DNA of 64,000 nt. Source: Stenopsyche tienmushanensis (taxonomy: Eukaryota > Arthropoda > Insecta > Trichoptera > Stenopsychidae). Below are positions 11,359 through 23,556 of this stretch, in pieces. Under the pieces are notes generated by a model. It did not search any database and was not told where the DNA came from. It worked only from the letters and a program-made list of their open reading frames with translations. Both the position numbers and the translations under genes were made by a program. Numbering within the stretch: the stretch's first letter is position 1; the number at the start of each line of letters is the position of its first letter. The stretch spans positions 496,001 to 560,000 of the forward strand of contig WACJ01000132.1 in the NCBI GenBank assembly GCA_008973525.1, read 5' to 3'.

Positions 11359-12208
11359 TACACTCAAACGATTTTTTGTGCGGCAGATGCGTTCTGCAGA
11401 AAATCGCACAAAAAAAGCTATGACTTACAAAGAAAAAGTTAAGATGCGTTCCATGGATTTTAAAAACCGCATAACTTTGAAACAGCTACATAAAATGTAT
11501 CCATAATCGCATAAAAAAAGTGAATAAAAAACAGAAAAACAATAAGCCAATTAAAAAATGACACTTTTGGTAACTTTTAAAGGACGTCTTGCATCATTCA
11601 TAAAATTTTAAGGATGTCTGACTTATGGTATCTCAAATGCCAGACATCTCTTTCCAACAATATAATTCATAATTAGTAACGATGTCACTATAGTCCCTAA
11701 CTCAAAAAAAAATCATAAAATGGCGACTGTTTAAAAAAAAAAATCAGTCAAGTCAATTTTTGGCCTTAATTTGTCAGTTTTAATTTTTTTTAAAAGAAAA
11801 GTAGTTACTAGAAAAACGTGTTAAAATATTTCATTATGGTAGGACCGGCCAAGTTGATGCATCACTAAAATAGTTATAAGCTCCGTAAGTAATCCGGAGT
11901 TTTGGAAATTCCTTTGGAGAATGTATTTTTAAAAGTCCAAACATTGGAAATTGTAAACGAAATCAATATTTTCAAAAATCTACACCAGAATAAAGGACGT
12001 GATCGTAATTCAGCGATAGCAGATGTAACATGATTTACACAGTCCATAATTTTTTTCCAAATTTTGGTTAGTGTTGATGATTTATTTCCTATTTTATCCA
12101 AAATATTTCGATACGTACTCTTTATGAAATAAAAAAAAATAGTTTTAAAAAACCGCATAACTTCGAAATCGCACAAAAAAAAATCGCACAAAAAGAGGTT
12201 TGAGTGTA
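11359..12208 (+). mobile_element. Tigger/pogo-like MITE, copy 2, nested in mariner
   Basis: TACACTCAAACG then a T-run and GTGCGG at the left; CGCACAAAAAGAGGTTTGAG then TGTA at the right. TA is duplicated at both ends, and mariner sequence resumes directly on either side. The interior matches copy 1 in order but is 850 bp, about 130 bp shorter. The region 1450-1560 of copy 1 (a segment with GTCAACCGTGTTG) is largely missing here. Confidence 0.8.
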
Positions 12209-12244
12209 TAATATCATCCTACATTATTGAGTAATGTGTTATAT

Positions 12245-14738
12245 AGGCCAATATGGTTGTCTGTATTTTTGATCATAAACGAATTGTGATGGATTTATAC
12301 CCATTATAAAGTTTATTACACATTATTAATAATTGATTTATGCGTACGAATATAAAAAAAATCCATTTCGATTGTGTGTGTTTTTATTGATCTTAGGACA
12401 TTAAATTGAGTTGTTTTAGAACACTAATTTCGTGGGAATATTTGGGTTAATACCTAAACCAATATAAAGTTAAAAATCACAAAATACTTCAGCCAATTCT
12501 GATAACATGCTTTGATGAAGGTACTTTTTTTATTTGATAACCATAATTGAATTATTCCAGCGTTTTCCATTTTGTATCTGCATTTAACATTGACGTTTAA
12601 ATAAATATTAATAAGTTCCTCTTGAATGATTTAAATAATATTACAATCAAAATACTCAACAAGTATAATTCAGTTTTGATCCAGATTTTCTTCCATCGTT
12701 GATAAATACGAAATATTTAAGAATTTGACCTGAAAATCTTCTAATAATTTTGCTAACTCTGTCATGTTATCGAAGTGCTTTTCTTTCGAGTAGGTTCATA
12801 AAAATGCCATGTGTTGTTATAGTGGGATAGTTTCCGAGCTCTTAATATAAAGCGTCGGGATCAAATTCAGACTATGGAAAAGTTTGCTACTGTGCTAATA
12901 AATTTGGGTTATATTCAACTTTCCTGCCTTTAAAAAGGTAAACACACCCATACTTCGTTTTACGAAAAGGTTCAAACGTTCAATCAGCTATCCACATACT
13001 ATAAACAATAATAACAGCTTCTCATGTTAATATTTCTATGGCTCTTTCCAAATTATAACACACGTGTAAGATAATAAAAAACCACTAGTAAAATCTTTAA
13101 GATACACATAATACAAGCGATCTGTAGATAAAATTTATATCAAAAGTATACTTTATTTGATGGATTGTTTATGATCTATTACAAATCTGTTCGCAATTGC
13201 TTTTTATCCAAAGCTCTCAGAGTTATTTTAACGTCATTCGATGTTTGCATCGATGAATTTTGAGTAATTGCTGATTTGAATGAATCATTTTTTCCTTTCA
13301 TTTTATGGCATATTTTTGCGGATTTAAATATATTTAATAAGAAAAATAATCTGTAAGATATTGAATGACAATTTTAGGACAATATATATACCATGATCTA
13401 TAGAACGATATTTATTATAATTCATGGGAGATGTTGAAAAAAATCTTGTCAATTTAAAAATCTTCATATTCCTCTATTTTATCAGGGAAGAATTATTCTT
13501 TAAATATTTTTATTAAAATTATCAAACACCACTGCATTTTTAAAATTGTATTTTTAACAGAACGCATTAAGATTATTATATAATGGGGAAGATGTTATTT
13601 TAAGCCGTAATGCCGAGATGGATTCTGAGAAATCCAATAAGAAGATTACCTTTGGCGATTCAACCCTTGGAGACTTAAGTCTCGCCGTTTAGAGGATTTT
13701 TGCAGAGTAATCCAATATAAGAATTTATTAAAAAATGCACATACTTATTTTATCATAAATGGAAGAGATTAAGTTCGCTAAGCTGTGCTTTTCGTTTATC
13801 GCATGGTTAATTAAAGTTGTGCTTCACGTATAGTTTGGTAATATTTGTTGTCATATTTTGTCGAGTTTGTCCAGAAGTGCAGCTTATTTCCCATAACAAA
13901 CCAGAAACAATGTTGCCATGATAGACCATCGCTTTAGGGCTAGTGAAATTTAGTTGCTTCAAATATGAAACGCTTGAAGTTTTATACTTTGCAGTAAATC
14001 TGCATACACTATCCAAATTTTGCAAAATTGCGATGCTCGACATTGTTTTGCTACATTTCACGAAATAAATTCTCCCCAGTGACTATGGAGACGCTCTTTA
14101 GTTTCATGTATTTGTAAATGGACTTTTTGAACATTGTTATCATCAATTATTGTGTTTCCTCCATTGAATAGCTCATAGGAAAAGCACTCCAATAATATGC
14201 TCCATTGAATATTCATCGTTTAAACGTAAATACTTGAAAATAGACAGAGAAGTGGACGTACAATTTGAGAACAATACAGACGAATTAAGCGTGTGCTCTT
14301 CGTTATTAAATTAAATTCCAGTACAATAAATAAACATTATACAGTATGTAAACAGGTTTAATTGGTTTCACTTTGAAAATAATGTAAATATCAACTATCT
14401 GCTTCGATGAGTATTCTTTTAATTTCTACAAAAACGATTGGTTCAAATTCATAATTGGTTTACAAATGATTGCATGCACAGTAAAATATACCCATCTCTT
14501 GATTTATGTGGATTTATGCGGAATTTTCTACCAGATAAAGTAAGCCTTTTATTATGAAGGTTTGTATTCAAATTCAAACAATGGAAAAAGTATAATAAAT
14601 ACTGAGGTTGTTAATAAAATTGGGAAGGGCTTAAGAAGAAGAAGCGGTCTTCAATAAATTCTAATAATAAAGATGAAACGTTTTCAATGTTATATGTGAA
14701 CATTTAAGTAGAACCAAAAAAGGTTTTCACTCAAACAT
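12245..14738. other. AT-rich DNA, no gene recognised
   Basis: The only sizeable frame (13807-14061, minus, 84 codons) begins on a plausible ATG but has no recognisable domain, no donor consensus and no neighbours. 13600-13700 is a slightly G+C-richer island. Nothing else was identified. Confidence 0.35.
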
Positions 14739-15421
14739 ATGCACTCAAACCTATTTTTGTGCGATTATGCGAAGTTATGCGGTTTTTTAAAGCATTTTTT
14801 TTTAATTTCATAAAAAGTATGTATCGAAATATTTTGGATAAAATAGGAAATAAATCATCAAGACTCGCCGAAATTTGGAAAAAAATTAAAATTTGCATTT
14901 TTTCAATTTTTTGATTTTTAAAAATATATTCTCCAAAGGAATTTCCAAAATTCCAATTACTTACGGAGTTTTAGCTATTTTGGTGACTTGGCAATTTGGC
15001 CGGTCCTAGCATAATGAAATTTTTTGACGCGTTTTTCATGAAACTACTTTTCTCTTAAAACTGTGACAACATAAGGCCAAAAAATGACTTGAACGAAAAT
15101 TATCATACAGCGATGATAGTTTGTAATTAAAATATTTAGTATTTCTCTAGTGGATGTCTGGCATTTGAGATGCCAAATGTCAGACATCCTTAAATTTTTA
15201 CCAATGATGCAAGACGTCCTTTAAATGTTACCAAAAATGTCATATTTTAATTGCCTTATTATTTTTTTATTAACTTTTTTATGCGATTTTGGATATATTT
15301 TATACAGCTGTTTCAAAGTTATGCGATTTTTAAAATCGATGGAACGCATTTTTAATTTTTCTATGCAAGTCATTGGTTATTTTGCGCGATTTTCCGCGGA
15401 ACAAAAAAAGGATTAAGCGTA
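14739..15421 (-). mobile_element. Tigger/pogo-like MITE, copy 3 (inverted)
   Basis: Opposite orientation to copies 1 and 2: GCACTCAAACCTATTTTTGT at the left and TTTTCCGCGGAACAAAAAAA then GGATTAAGCGTA at the right. At 683 bp it is the shortest copy with both ends. It keeps the CCGCGGAA foldback typical of Tigger termini better than copies 1 and 2, where one base differs. Internally it matches their right half in reverse complement. Confidence 0.75.
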
Positions 15422-15539
15422 CTGTGTAATTTTGTGGATTAACCAGAATTTAAGACGGATCCATATATGTAACATATCTTTCTTGGTTCAAGTAATTAAT
15501 TATTATTTATAGCCACTCAAGAATCAAAATCATAGTTAT

Positions 15540-16019
15540 TATGCTAAATCATAGCCATGATTGAAGAAAACCCACGATTTACTATTCGCAAAATAGCTAA
15601 CAAGTTAGAAATTCCACGAACATCCGTTCATAATCATCTGACAAAATTGGGCTACATCAATCGTTCAGATGTGTGGCTTTCTCATGAACTGATTGACTCA
15701 AATAAACTTCAGCGTATTTCAACATGCGATCTTCTTCTCCAACGACATAATAGCCAATATTTTTTGAAGAGACTTGTCACTGGAGATGAAAGTTGGATAC
15801 TCTATGAGAATATCCAACGAAAACGGTCTTGGACCAAGGGTACAGAAGCTTTAACTGTAGCTAAACCTGGCAAGAAGGCATTATGAGACTTCCGAAGAGA
15901 TGGAAAAAGGTTAAAGAACAGAGTGAATCATATATTATTCAATACATTTTGATGTAAAATAAATGATTGTTTATTTTTTTCTTAATATAAAAACGAAAGA
16001 AACTTATGGGACACCCTAA
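15540..16019 (+). mobile_element. Mariner (family B), 5'-truncated, internally deleted
   Basis: The right terminus AAACGAAAGAAACTTATGGG then ACACCCTAA abuts TA at 16020. The same terminus, inverted, ends the copy at 38424-39060. The left terminal repeat is absent; sequence becomes mariner-like only about 120 bp after the Tigger-like copy 3. Confidence 0.7.
15557..15957 (+). pseudogene. Mariner transposase (family B), N-terminal part fused to C-terminus
   Basis: Reads IEENPRFTIRKIANKLEIP (second HTH of the mariner DNA-binding region), a WLSHEL linker near residue 40 (WVPHEL in most mariners), then VTGDESWILYENIQRKRSW carrying the first catalytic Asp of DD34D. After TVAKP the sequence jumps to the last 30 residues in a different frame (QEGIMRLPKRWK), deleting the second and third Asp. 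The junction lies within CTGGCAAGAAGG, so deletion at a short direct repeat is plausible. The N-terminal first HTH is also missing. Inactive. Confidence 0.8.
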
Positions 16020-18544
16020 TATCTTAACACATTAATTTATATCAAGTCGTTTTTAGATATTTTTGCTACATGTGCCCAAAATATTTTCTATTCAATGTAA
16101 AAAGATTAAATTTTCACAAATAAGGAAAGGTCTGTTTGGAACACTTTTATTCTAATATTTTATTAAATGCTTAAAATATGATTTTATCACTGTTGAAGCA
16201 GAGCAAAAGAATTCAAACGCTCTGTATCCGAATAAAGAATTTCGTTCAAAATTTTTGACAATGAATTTTTAACAAATTTCTTTTGGTTAATCTAAATAAA
16301 TATTTTCCCTCGGCTTTGTTGCTCGGCTTATTTAACGTTTTGTTGCTGTAATATTTACAAATAAAGTTATCGTACAAACACTTATACTCGGACAGTGTAC
16401 ACATTATGAAATCCCTTGGGGCGATGTTGGTGGATGTTGTAAATAGAAAATTTTGTTGTATTTTGAGGGTAAAATTGGGATTAACATTGTGTAAATAAAT
16501 CGTGTATTAATGTAGGTGTACATGGTGAAAAAATAATAATGTCATTGCATTGACTTTTTGAATGCTTGGGTGGAAATTATGGGGGACTATACGTTGTTAT
16601 ATAAGATTTTTACCCCATTTTTCTCGATGAAGGCGTGCTTAAAAATGAGAGAAATCGGAAATCGATAAACAAGTTTCAGAAACGAGCACTCAGGACTGAG
16701 AAATAAGCCGTTTTGTTTTTGGATATAAGGCTTTCATGCTGAAGCACCGCAGAATTTGTACTATAAAAAGGCGGGGAATATACGCACCTAGAATAGGCTC
16801 ATTATCGGAACATCTCAGGATGAATTTGTTTTTGTAGTATAAATAAGCTGCTGTATATTTTAGTGTCGATTACAAACAAGAGGCGCCAATTTTAAAACTA
16901 TGCTCAGCTATTGATTTGTATCGTTCGTTAAGTCGATGAAGTAACATTTCCAATTAAAATCGAATGTGCTCTTAGTAAACGGATGTAATTTATGGTCATT
17001 ATTCGGGTGATGAATAATATGAAAGCTTTCAACGTGATCGCTTTTAACGACTCCAGTTTCGTAGCTCGTTATTTTGATGGTGACATTTGGCTGACGTTCA
17101 TATTATATAAGCAAATCCTGTACGACGTGTCATGAGCATGTGTGAGCTTTAGTGGCTGTTTCTCTTGACGGCTGCCAATGTTGACCCATTCGATTTCATC
17201 CCCTAGGTCCTGGCCAGTAGAAGGGAATGTGTTTATTGAATACTTTTTTTATTGACAGCAAAGCCTTTGGGTCATTTGACTGGACATTCCAATTGATTCG
17301 GCATGCTAGGGATGGCTCTATTTGATGATATGTCAAACGTTTTATTTACACCTAGCGAAGACAGTTTCATCCCCAAAATTGGATACATGGAAAATGTACA
17401 TTGACAGACTGTACTTATTTATAACAAAAATCTATAACAATATAGATTACATTTGATTTATGTCTGGATTTGCGAATATGAATGATACGCGCCGGGAATA
17501 ATCCGGGATTCAGATTTAATTTTAACTGTAAATTGTCAGATAGAATTTAATTTTGAACTGTATCGAAATATGCATTTTTATACAAATAAAATCATACAAG
17601 TATACAGTATAGAAGTCTTTTTATTCAGTATTTTAAGGTAAAATATACATTTTTTAACAAATCAGCCAAGAAAATTAGGATTATATAAAATTCAGAAGGA
17701 TAAATCGATCGATTTTCTCGAAACTACTTTTTCAAAGCTCATGGAAGTGGTCCCATAAGCCCTAGATGAGCATTCTTTATGAAATTTTGCAGACACGTGT
17801 ATAATAAACGTCTTCATCGCATAGACTACAATGATTTAAAAATACTCAACCATTTTTTTTAATAAACAAAAACCTATAAAAAAAATTGGTAAAAACATAA
17901 ATTTTTCTTCAATCGCTCATTATTATTTTATTTTTTAATAATTTATCTTATTGATAGTCTATACTATACACGATATTATACTAAGTAAAAATACGTTTAA
18001 TTTTTTTGCTGCAAACCACCTGTCCAGGACTTAGGACTTCCATGATGAAGAATGTCATCGCTCGTCCATCGACATACGTGGTTCTCCCTACTCCCACTAC
18101 TATATTTTGTGAAACTTTAAATAATATTTTTATATTCAATAAAGATCGCCTAATCAATATACTAAATATCAATATATATTAAATACTTTTCGCATAAAAA
18201 AATGTTAAAAAATCGATCTGTCTTAGGCCCAATAACGTAGAAACGTCCCTTAATATTAAATAAATCTGCATTGTTATTCTGAAAATTTTTGGGTTTTAAT
18301 GTATTTGTTTTTTTCTGTCATCTGTTGTATGTTATGTATCCGTGGGAACGCTCAAAAATTATAAAATCATCACAGTTGCAAATTTTTGCAAATTTTCATC
18401 CAGACAGTAAACGATAATTAAAGTTTTGGTGTTTTTTTCTTATTATTAAATTAATTTTAAATGTATATTAGACAATTGTTACGTTTCTCTTACTTAATCC
18501 AATTAAAATTTGTCTTCTGGAACAAATTATTTTTCAAAAAATAA
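16020..18544. other. Mostly single-copy DNA, no gene recognised
   Basis: 16540-17350 is less AT-rich and repeat-free. A TATAAAAAGGCGGGG box lies at 16762-16776 with a TCATTA initiator-like word 37 bases downstream; this could be a core promoter but has no gene after it. The 63-codon frame at 17981-18172 (minus) lies in strongly AT-rich sequence and is unconvincing. CCGTGGGAACGCTC near 18345 recurs elsewhere. Confidence 0.35.
16762..16776 (+). promoter_or_regulatory. TATA-box-like sequence
   Basis: TATAAAAAGGCGGGG stands out from the background because a perfect TATAAAA core is followed by a G+C stretch, as in many TATA promoters. No reading frame, splice donor or CDS follows, so this is only a sequence match. 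Confidence 0.15.
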
Positions 18545-18985
18545 CCCCTATCTTAGAGTGAAAAAAAATATTTTTCGCAAAATGGCGACAGTTTAAAAAA
18601 AAGTGTCATTTTTTGACCTTATTTTTTCACAGTTTTAATTGTTTTAAAAATAGTTAAAATATTATTTTTCACATAAATCTGGTAAAGACGACAGAAAAAT
18701 ATATAATAAAGATTTTTACAAAATTTAAAGTAAATCAATTAATTAAAACATGAGATATCATGTCAACCGTGTTGAGAAAAGTAATTTCGAGAAAAACGCG
18801 TTTAAAGATTTGATTCTGGTAGGACCGGCTTAGTTGCCGCGCTATTAAAATACTTATAACTCTGCAAATAATTGATACTTTGGAGGATATATTTTTAAAG
18901 ATCTAAAATTTGAAAATATGCAAAAAAATAAAAAATAAAAATTTCAAAATTCTAGACTAGAATTTTGAAGCGAAAAAATCTGTAT
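18545..18985 (+). repeat. Tigger-like MITE interior, copy 4, ends lost
   Basis: Shares with 1376-1740 the order AAATGGCGAC, a block reading GACCTTA/GGCCTTA then TTT, CATAAATCTGGTA, ATCATGTCAACCGTGTTGA, TAGGACCGGC and ATAACT. It has neither terminal repeat. It is more diverged than copies 1-3 and closest in layout to 40745-41105. Confidence 0.6.
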
Positions 18986-19072
18986 ATTAAAGTTTAATTT
19001 GAAAACCGTTCAAAAAAATTCGACGCTATGAGATCCGGTGTTTTTTTTAACAGCATCAATTTTATTGTTGTA

Positions 19073-19160
19073 TTAACCCTTTAACATCGGATTGTCGCTT
19101 TTGTGACGCTCGATTCGGTGCGAAAAAAGCGGGCCGTCGCAAAAACGACACTCGATTAAT
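19073..19160 (+). repeat. piggyBac-like TTAA terminus (single end)
   Basis: TTAACCCTTTAACATCGGAT is followed by GTCGCTTTTGTGACG, a subterminal palindrome placed as in the other TTAA termini here. No matching inverted TTAA end was found in the next 2 kb. Confidence 0.45.
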
Positions 19161-20988
19161 GTCATATTTAACATATATTCCTACAAATGTCTGCATTATT
19201 TTTGTGCCACGCTTAGGTAGACTTAAACAAGCTCACCTCAATGTCCGACAGGGTGACTTTAATATAAAATTGTATATATGAATCAAACAGAATTTGATCG
19301 TCGATTTGATTAAATGAAAATATCCCAATTATACAATTCATACGTGTTCGTTGTCTGCAGATCATCATATTATTTTATGGTTTGCTCTACAATAAATAAC
19401 GCACAGCATGGAATTATACACTTATCAACATTTTACGATGATAATAAAAATGGCACGCCATTCGAAACGGTCTTTATAGAACAAACGTACATTATTCAAT
19501 GTAAAATGAATAGTATTGCTGAATAAATTTTGCGTAGAAAACTTTTGCAAAGACGAACGTATTTCAGTCAGGTGACATGAAAAATTGATATTTATCATAG
19601 AGTCAAATAAATATAGGCCGTCATTGACAAATGGACATGTTCTAGTAGCACATACCGTGCAAAATTTATAGATCAGATATTGTTATCGTATGATGGCAAT
19701 AAAGTGTCGCCTGTCACATTTCTCTCGCTCTTATTGTAGCAGATGTACGCTAAATGGTTTCGGCTTTATTGAAAAAACAATAGCTGTCCTCGAATCGAAT
19801 TTGTGTTGAAATTCTGTATGAGACTGTGTAAATTATTTGTAACTTTTGGCGTGATCGAGATATTGGCAGCGTTCATTGATGATGACCCAATTTCAGAAAA
19901 CGGGAGGAGATAACCGGAAAGCGGTTAATTGGAATAGAGTTTCCTGAAATTAATTAGAATAGACTTTATTTATCCTTTTACATGTGCACTTGACAAATTC
20001 GAATTTAAACTTCAGTCAAAAACAGACGCTTGAAGGAATTCCTTTTGAAGTGTTTGTGTGCTGAAACGTATCGAGAGCAAAAGAGACTTCAACCCTGCGT
20101 GACTTTTGATTAAAGTTGTTCCAAGAAGGAAACACAATACATCAAATGGAGTTTCATCACCCTTTGCCCGATACACAGATGAAAGCATCTGGATAATATC
20201 GAATTATCTAGTTGGACACTCCTGACGAAAGTCCCAAAGAAAACTAAACACTGTCGTGATTGAACCCAATAAAACCTCAGCGACAATAGAACCAACAAAG
20301 CGTTTTATTACCACAGACAAAAAATCAAACTTATTGCATGCGGCCAAAAATCCAGCTTTAAAGCAATCCTCAAACTCAAAAATGCCAACAAATTTATTAT
20401 TTCACAATAGGCATGTCATTCGTGTATGACGTCGATATCGTAAAATTTCCACGTTTATTCCCCATGGAAATGAGCCAAGTCCTCAACTATCGCCAAGAAC
20501 GGGCTACTACGGCAATTCGGATTGTCTTCCAAAAATAATATATTTGGAAAACATGGCAATGGACGTCTTAGGGGCCACGTTCATTTGACTGAAGAATACT
20601 CCGCTCCATAGGCCCAATTTAAATCCTCGGAATGCATTTCAAAAGCATATTCATGCCCTGAAAGCATTCTGCGAATACTTGGCATTCGCCAGGGCATTAC
20701 AATTGATTTATAAAGCAGTTATAAAGTGGGTTGATATTCAAAACATCTTTGTTGGACATGTTTAAGACCGTTTTATTCAAATTTTCTTACATCGTGTGGA
20801 ATAATACCGAATTCATGTTGTAGCATTTCGGCGAATATGCTCGCAAATAGCATGGCATTATGAATATTATCCGATGGTATTCCAAATGATAATATTTAAA
20901 ATATGGCTCAGATCGACGATGATAATATGAAGATTGGCAATGGTGATATGAAGCGATGAAATGTCAAACGAAAGAGATGTAATCTTCA
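19161..20988. other. Apparently single-copy DNA, no gene recognised
   Basis: Frames at 19314-19526 (plus) and 20110-20298 (minus) lack domains or splice support. 20440-20720 is less AT-biased and repeat-free. Around 20917-20960 the words GATGATAATATGAAGAT and GGTGATATGAAG form a short imperfect direct repeat. Confidence 0.35.
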
Positions 20989-21128
20989 AGTCGAATGTGC
21001 CATTCTGTTCTTCAATTACAAATCTGTTCAAATTTTTGGGAAGAGCCAGAAATCACACGGTGCTAAATCTGGTAAATAAGATGGATGTAAACATATAGGA
21101 AGATTTTTTTCAGCCAAAAACTCACGAA
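20989..21128 (-). pseudogene. Mariner transposase (family C), C-terminal half, left of hAT
   Basis: Minus-strand reading IREFLAEKNLPICLHPSYLP then DLAPCDFWLFPK carries the third catalytic Asp (the D of PCD). It joins directly to the other half at 28527: the 8-bp sequence CTCACGAA is duplicated by the hAT insertion and falls inside codons for IRE. After the FPK motif, two stops follow and the similarity is lost. Confidence 0.75.
21121..21128. repeat. hAT target-site duplication, left copy
   Basis: CTCACGAA immediately before the left terminal TAGGGAATCCAAT; the identical octamer is at 28519-28526. Eight-base duplication is diagnostic of the hAT superfamily. Confidence 0.85.
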
Positions 21129-21301
21129 TAGGGAATCCAATTCCGGGATCCCGGATCCCGGGATCCCGGACAAAAATGGCACTAACATGGCTGAAAATAG
21201 TTCAATCTTCTAATAATAATATTGAAATAATTGATCACATTTTTTTAATATCAGGAAAGGATATCAATTAATATCAGGAGCCAAATGATCGTGATTTTGG
21301 T

Positions 21302-21820
21302 TTGATAGAAATGAAAAAAAGAAATACTAATAATTTATACATACCTGAACACTATTGCGAATTAATGTTACTGTGTCGTAAAAGAATTCCATTTTCTGTA
21401 GAAAAAATATCGCAGATGGATTTTTTTTCATCAAAATCGCTAGAAGAATCAATTACAAGAAGAGTCAAAAATATCGCCGGTGAATCCGTCTCTTGGCTAA
21501 AAATTCAGTGGATGCGATTTTTGAAAAATGAACCATACAAGATGCTATATAAAACTTCATTAGATGATGGCGCAAACTTCCATATTTTAGACCTTGCACC
21601 TAAAACAGAAAGGCCAAAGATTTACGAAAAAAATTAACGTTTTTCCTTTATACTTCACCAGTGGAACAATAACCAAAGAAAAATATGCAGACATGACAGA
21701 TTGTAAACAAATGTTAATAAACAGTTATTTTCAAAAACACTTTTTTCTTGTATTAAACAATGCTTTAAATTTCGTAAAACGCATGAAAATTGACTTAGAC
21801 CACTTTAATCACAATTAGCA
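21302..21820 (+). pseudogene. Unrecognised frame pair inside the hAT left end
   Basis: The first frame contains ESITRRVKNIAGESVSWLKI, then QWMRFLKNEPYKMLYKTSLD. A frameshift near 21625 leads to a second frame with FPLYFTSGTITKEKYADMTD. Together they recall a family of insect hypothetical proteins with a W..(Q)W..F...PY...YK core and a later KE/Q-K-(Y/W)-x-DM segment; this is recollection, not a search result. The product is unknown, and the frameshift and missing start argue for a relic. It could be the element's accessory ORF or an independent insertion. Confidence 0.3.
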
Positions 21821-22187
21821 TAATGCATTTTGTTAATTTTGAAAACCGTCTTTGTTATTTGAACCTAAATAATATGCTTTTCTTATAAGCTGTATGAAAA
21901 ATGTATATGCCAAAATAAATTTTACACCCAGTGGACTACAAAAGTTCTGAAACTCTGTATGGTTTAATGTAGAAATACTTTTTAAAACATTGAAACGCAA
22001 ACCTTTAAATATCTCAAAACGAAGAAAACATGACTTAGACACTTAATCATGGGCTCATATAAGGTTTATTGAAAAACTAAACGTAAATTTCGATTACGAC
22101 AAAAAAAGGTGTGATATTTTAGATATTCTTAACGATTCTCCATTATCGATACAAGCCAAACTCAACGACAACTGAGAGGGTTTTTTG
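21821..22187. other. AT-rich hAT interior, nothing recognised
   Basis: Between the unrecognised frames and the first inverted-repeat arm. No reading frame or repeat end recognised. Confidence 0.4.
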
Positions 22188-22767
22188 AGATTGCAGCGAA
22201 TCTTGTGTATTATTAGTGAATAAAATGGGTTGACTACGAAAAAAATTCTGCACTATTTTAACGTCCCTAAATCTTATATTTTTAAATTGACATTAGGTAC
22301 ATTCAATCCACTATGAATCGTTACTCTGATATGTGTTCTAGACTATTCAATGTGAATATTCATTATTAAAAGTATTTATAAAATGCCCGATCGACCAGAG
22401 TTTGAATCACCTGAACATCGCATCGAAAAGTATTTCAACACACTTAAAATCTATAAAGACTCGCCTGATTTTGTTGCTGAATGAGGATTAGGAGATATTC
22501 TGGAGCTGTCATGTATTTTGCGTATCACTTGGAGGAAGAAGTATAAATTTATAAACGCACTTGCAATTTTCACCACGCGACAATAAAATGTATCGACCGA
22601 TAAACCTAAATATCGAATGACAACTGATCGGTGTTGGTCTAAAACGCGACGCCTTAACGCGACGGAAAAATTTAAGCGCATTAATGATCAATTATTAAGC
22701 CTTATTAACAAATGATAAATTGAGCTGTTATGATAAACTTTCACATAAAAAAAATCTCAGTATTATC
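22188..22767 (+). repeat. Inverted-repeat arm A
   Basis: About 580 bp, matched in reverse complement by 22978-23556 (for example GCGTATCACTTGGAGGAAGA against TCTTCCTCCAAGTGATACGC). It begins within the hairpin GATTGCAGCGAATCTTGTG. No stop-free frame matching a known family was found; frames in both arms differ by several substitutions. Confidence 0.8.
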
Positions 22768-22977
22768 AAAAATCGGCCAACGACTTTCCTTGTGGATCGA
22801 AAAAATAATGCCCGAAAGTTGCTCCTAATCCTTCTGAGCTTCCCGCCGACGGTGATCCAGGATCATGTGGTTCATCACGCTTGAAAAGGCCGTGGAAAAA
22901 AATTGAAGAATAATATTTTTATAAAATATTTTGCTAAATTTCTCGACAATGAATAACCATGCCTAAAAACTATAAAA
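22768..22977. other. Spacer between arms A and A'
   Basis: Contains GGTGATCCAGGATCATGTGG and GAAAAAAATTGAAGAATAAT, recognisable as a diverged copy of about 27470-27540 in arm B'. So the hairpin loop holds a piece of the neighbouring inverted-repeat system. Confidence 0.6.
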
Positions 22978-23556
22978 ATAACATGAGATTTTTTTTAATA
23001 TGAAAGATTATCATAGCAGCCCAATTTATCATTTGTTAATAAGGCTTAATAATTGATCATAAATGCGCTTAAATTTTTCCGTCTCGTTAAGGCGTCGCAT
23101 TTTAGACCAACACCGATCAGTTCCCATTCGATACTTAGGTTAGCCGGTCGATACATTTTATTGTCGCGTGGTGAAAATTGCACGTGCGTTTATGAAGTGA
23201 TATTTCTTCCTCCAAGTGATACGCCAAGTATATAACAGCTCCAGAATGTCTCCTAATCGTCATTCAGCAACAAAATCAGGCGAGTCTTTATAGATTTTAA
23301 GTGTGTTGAAATATTTTTCGATGCGATGTTCAGATGATTCAAACTCAGGTCGATCAGGCATTTTATAAATACTTTTAATAATGAATATTAACATTGAATA
23401 TTCTAGAACACGTATCAGGGTAACGATTCATAGTGGATTGAAGGTACTTAATGTCAATTTAAAAATATAAGATTTAAGGCCGTTAAAATAGTGCAGAATT
23501 TTTTTCGTAGTCAACCCATTTTATTCGCTAATAATACACAAGATTCGCTGCAATCT
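22978..23556 (-). repeat. Inverted-repeat arm A'
   Basis: Reverse complement of 22188-22767, ending in the hairpin that also starts arm B. Read on the minus strand, arm B continues into A' without a break. So 25603 down to 22978 is one contiguous element copy of about 2.6 kb. Confidence 0.8.

Larger units (their letters stand above)
10813..12242 (-). mobile_element. Mariner (family A), internally deleted, with nested MITE
   Basis: Left end TATAACACATCACTCAATAA then GTTCGTAGG. The right end (12209-12244), read in complement, gives TATAACACATTACTCAATAA then TGTAGGATG. These are terminal inverted repeats of a mariner whose minus-strand transposase relic lies between. A Tigger-like MITE (11359-12208) inserted at a TA close to the transposase start side; removing it leaves an element of about 580 bp. 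The same terminal repeat occurs as short palindromic elements at 29425-29535 and 54367-54447 and alone at 63595-63622. Confidence 0.75.

Noticed and set aside
16762..16800. Promoter with TATA box and initiator
   Set aside because: Spacing of 37 bases is slightly long and no transcript-like feature follows; kept only as a low-confidence site.
19200..19245. Minus-strand exon ending in GAG|GTGAGC near 19238
   Set aside because: Donor-like site, but no open frame of useful length or acceptor precedes it.
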